From the NCBI GenBank assembly GCA_017445115.1, contig JAFSUU010000135.1, forward strand, positions 1 through 5,227: a DNA stretch of 5,227 nt. Reading direction: 5' to 3'. Shown in pieces: positions 5,135-5,227 of this stretch (the stretch's first letter is position 1; every line of letters begins with the position of its first letter). The position numbers and the translations under genes were made by a program. This DNA is from Clostridia bacterium. Its GTDB lineage: Bacteria > Bacillota_A > Clostridia > Oscillospirales > CAG-272. The notes beneath the pieces are model-generated. The model worked only from the letters and a program-made list of their open reading frames with translations. It did not search any database and was not told where the DNA came from.

Positions 5135-5210
5135 TTACGATTCGTTTTATTACTCGTTCAAATAAAGCATTATTCGTTTAGCCATTCTTTGCGTGTATTA
5201 TCGTTTATTA
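5135..5210 (+). repeat. Short TCGTT direct repeats at the right edge
   Basis: TCGTT preceded by AT-rich bases recurs at 5142, 5154, 5174 and 5201, as in ATTCGTTTTA, ACTCGTTCAA, ATTCGTTTAG and TATCGTTTAT. Spacing is irregular. The surrounding 110 bases contain no ORF. This could be a binding cluster linked to the palindrome at 5074-5110, or chance in AT-rich DNA. Confidence 0.3.
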
Positions 5211-5227
5211 TTGTTAGTTTATTATAA

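Overview
The window looks like the replication and mobilisation module of a small mobile element (plasmid or integrated mobilisable element) from a Firmicutes host, probably a gut-type clostridium. This rests on the Firmicutes-like relaxase/MobC pair, the strong purine-rich ribosome binding sites (GGGAGGTGA, AAAGGAG), the TTG starts and the ParB type. No gene fixes the genus, so host assignment is an inference.

Layout: every credible gene is on the minus strand and reads from high to low coordinates. In transcription order: an 85-codon ORF of unknown function (3620-3363), a 40-residue microprotein (3341-3219), a RepA-like hexameric helicase/ATPase (3222-2197), a non-coding gap with hairpins that is the best oriT candidate (about 2095-2169), MobC (2074-1748), the MobA/MobP relaxase (1748-405), and a ParB-family protein (408 to beyond the left edge). 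The genes are tightly packed. The microprotein and repA overlap as TTGA, mobC and mobA as TAATG, and mobA and parB as ATGA. RepA would unwind the element for replication, MobC and MobA would form the relaxosome at oriT, and ParB would serve partitioning or regulation.

Two related regulatory-looking sites, each built of GTGAC repeats spaced 9 bp apart around an ATATACC core, bracket the microprotein-repA unit. One lies at the repA stop codon (2167-2231) and the other upstream of the microprotein (3395-3469).

The right third (about 3640-5227) has no credible protein gene. It is AT-rich and holds two arrays of degenerate direct repeats (about 3613-4102 and 4491-5046). Between them is a sharply different, GC-richer, hairpin-dense island (about 4131-4420) that looks like a structured non-coding RNA. 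Read on the minus strand, its order of motifs loosely recalls IscB omega-RNA (HEARO), yet no IscB-like ORF is present. The right edge carries a large imperfect palindrome (5074-5110) and repeated TCGTT motifs. The arrays may be the replication origin or incompatibility region of the element; this is inference.
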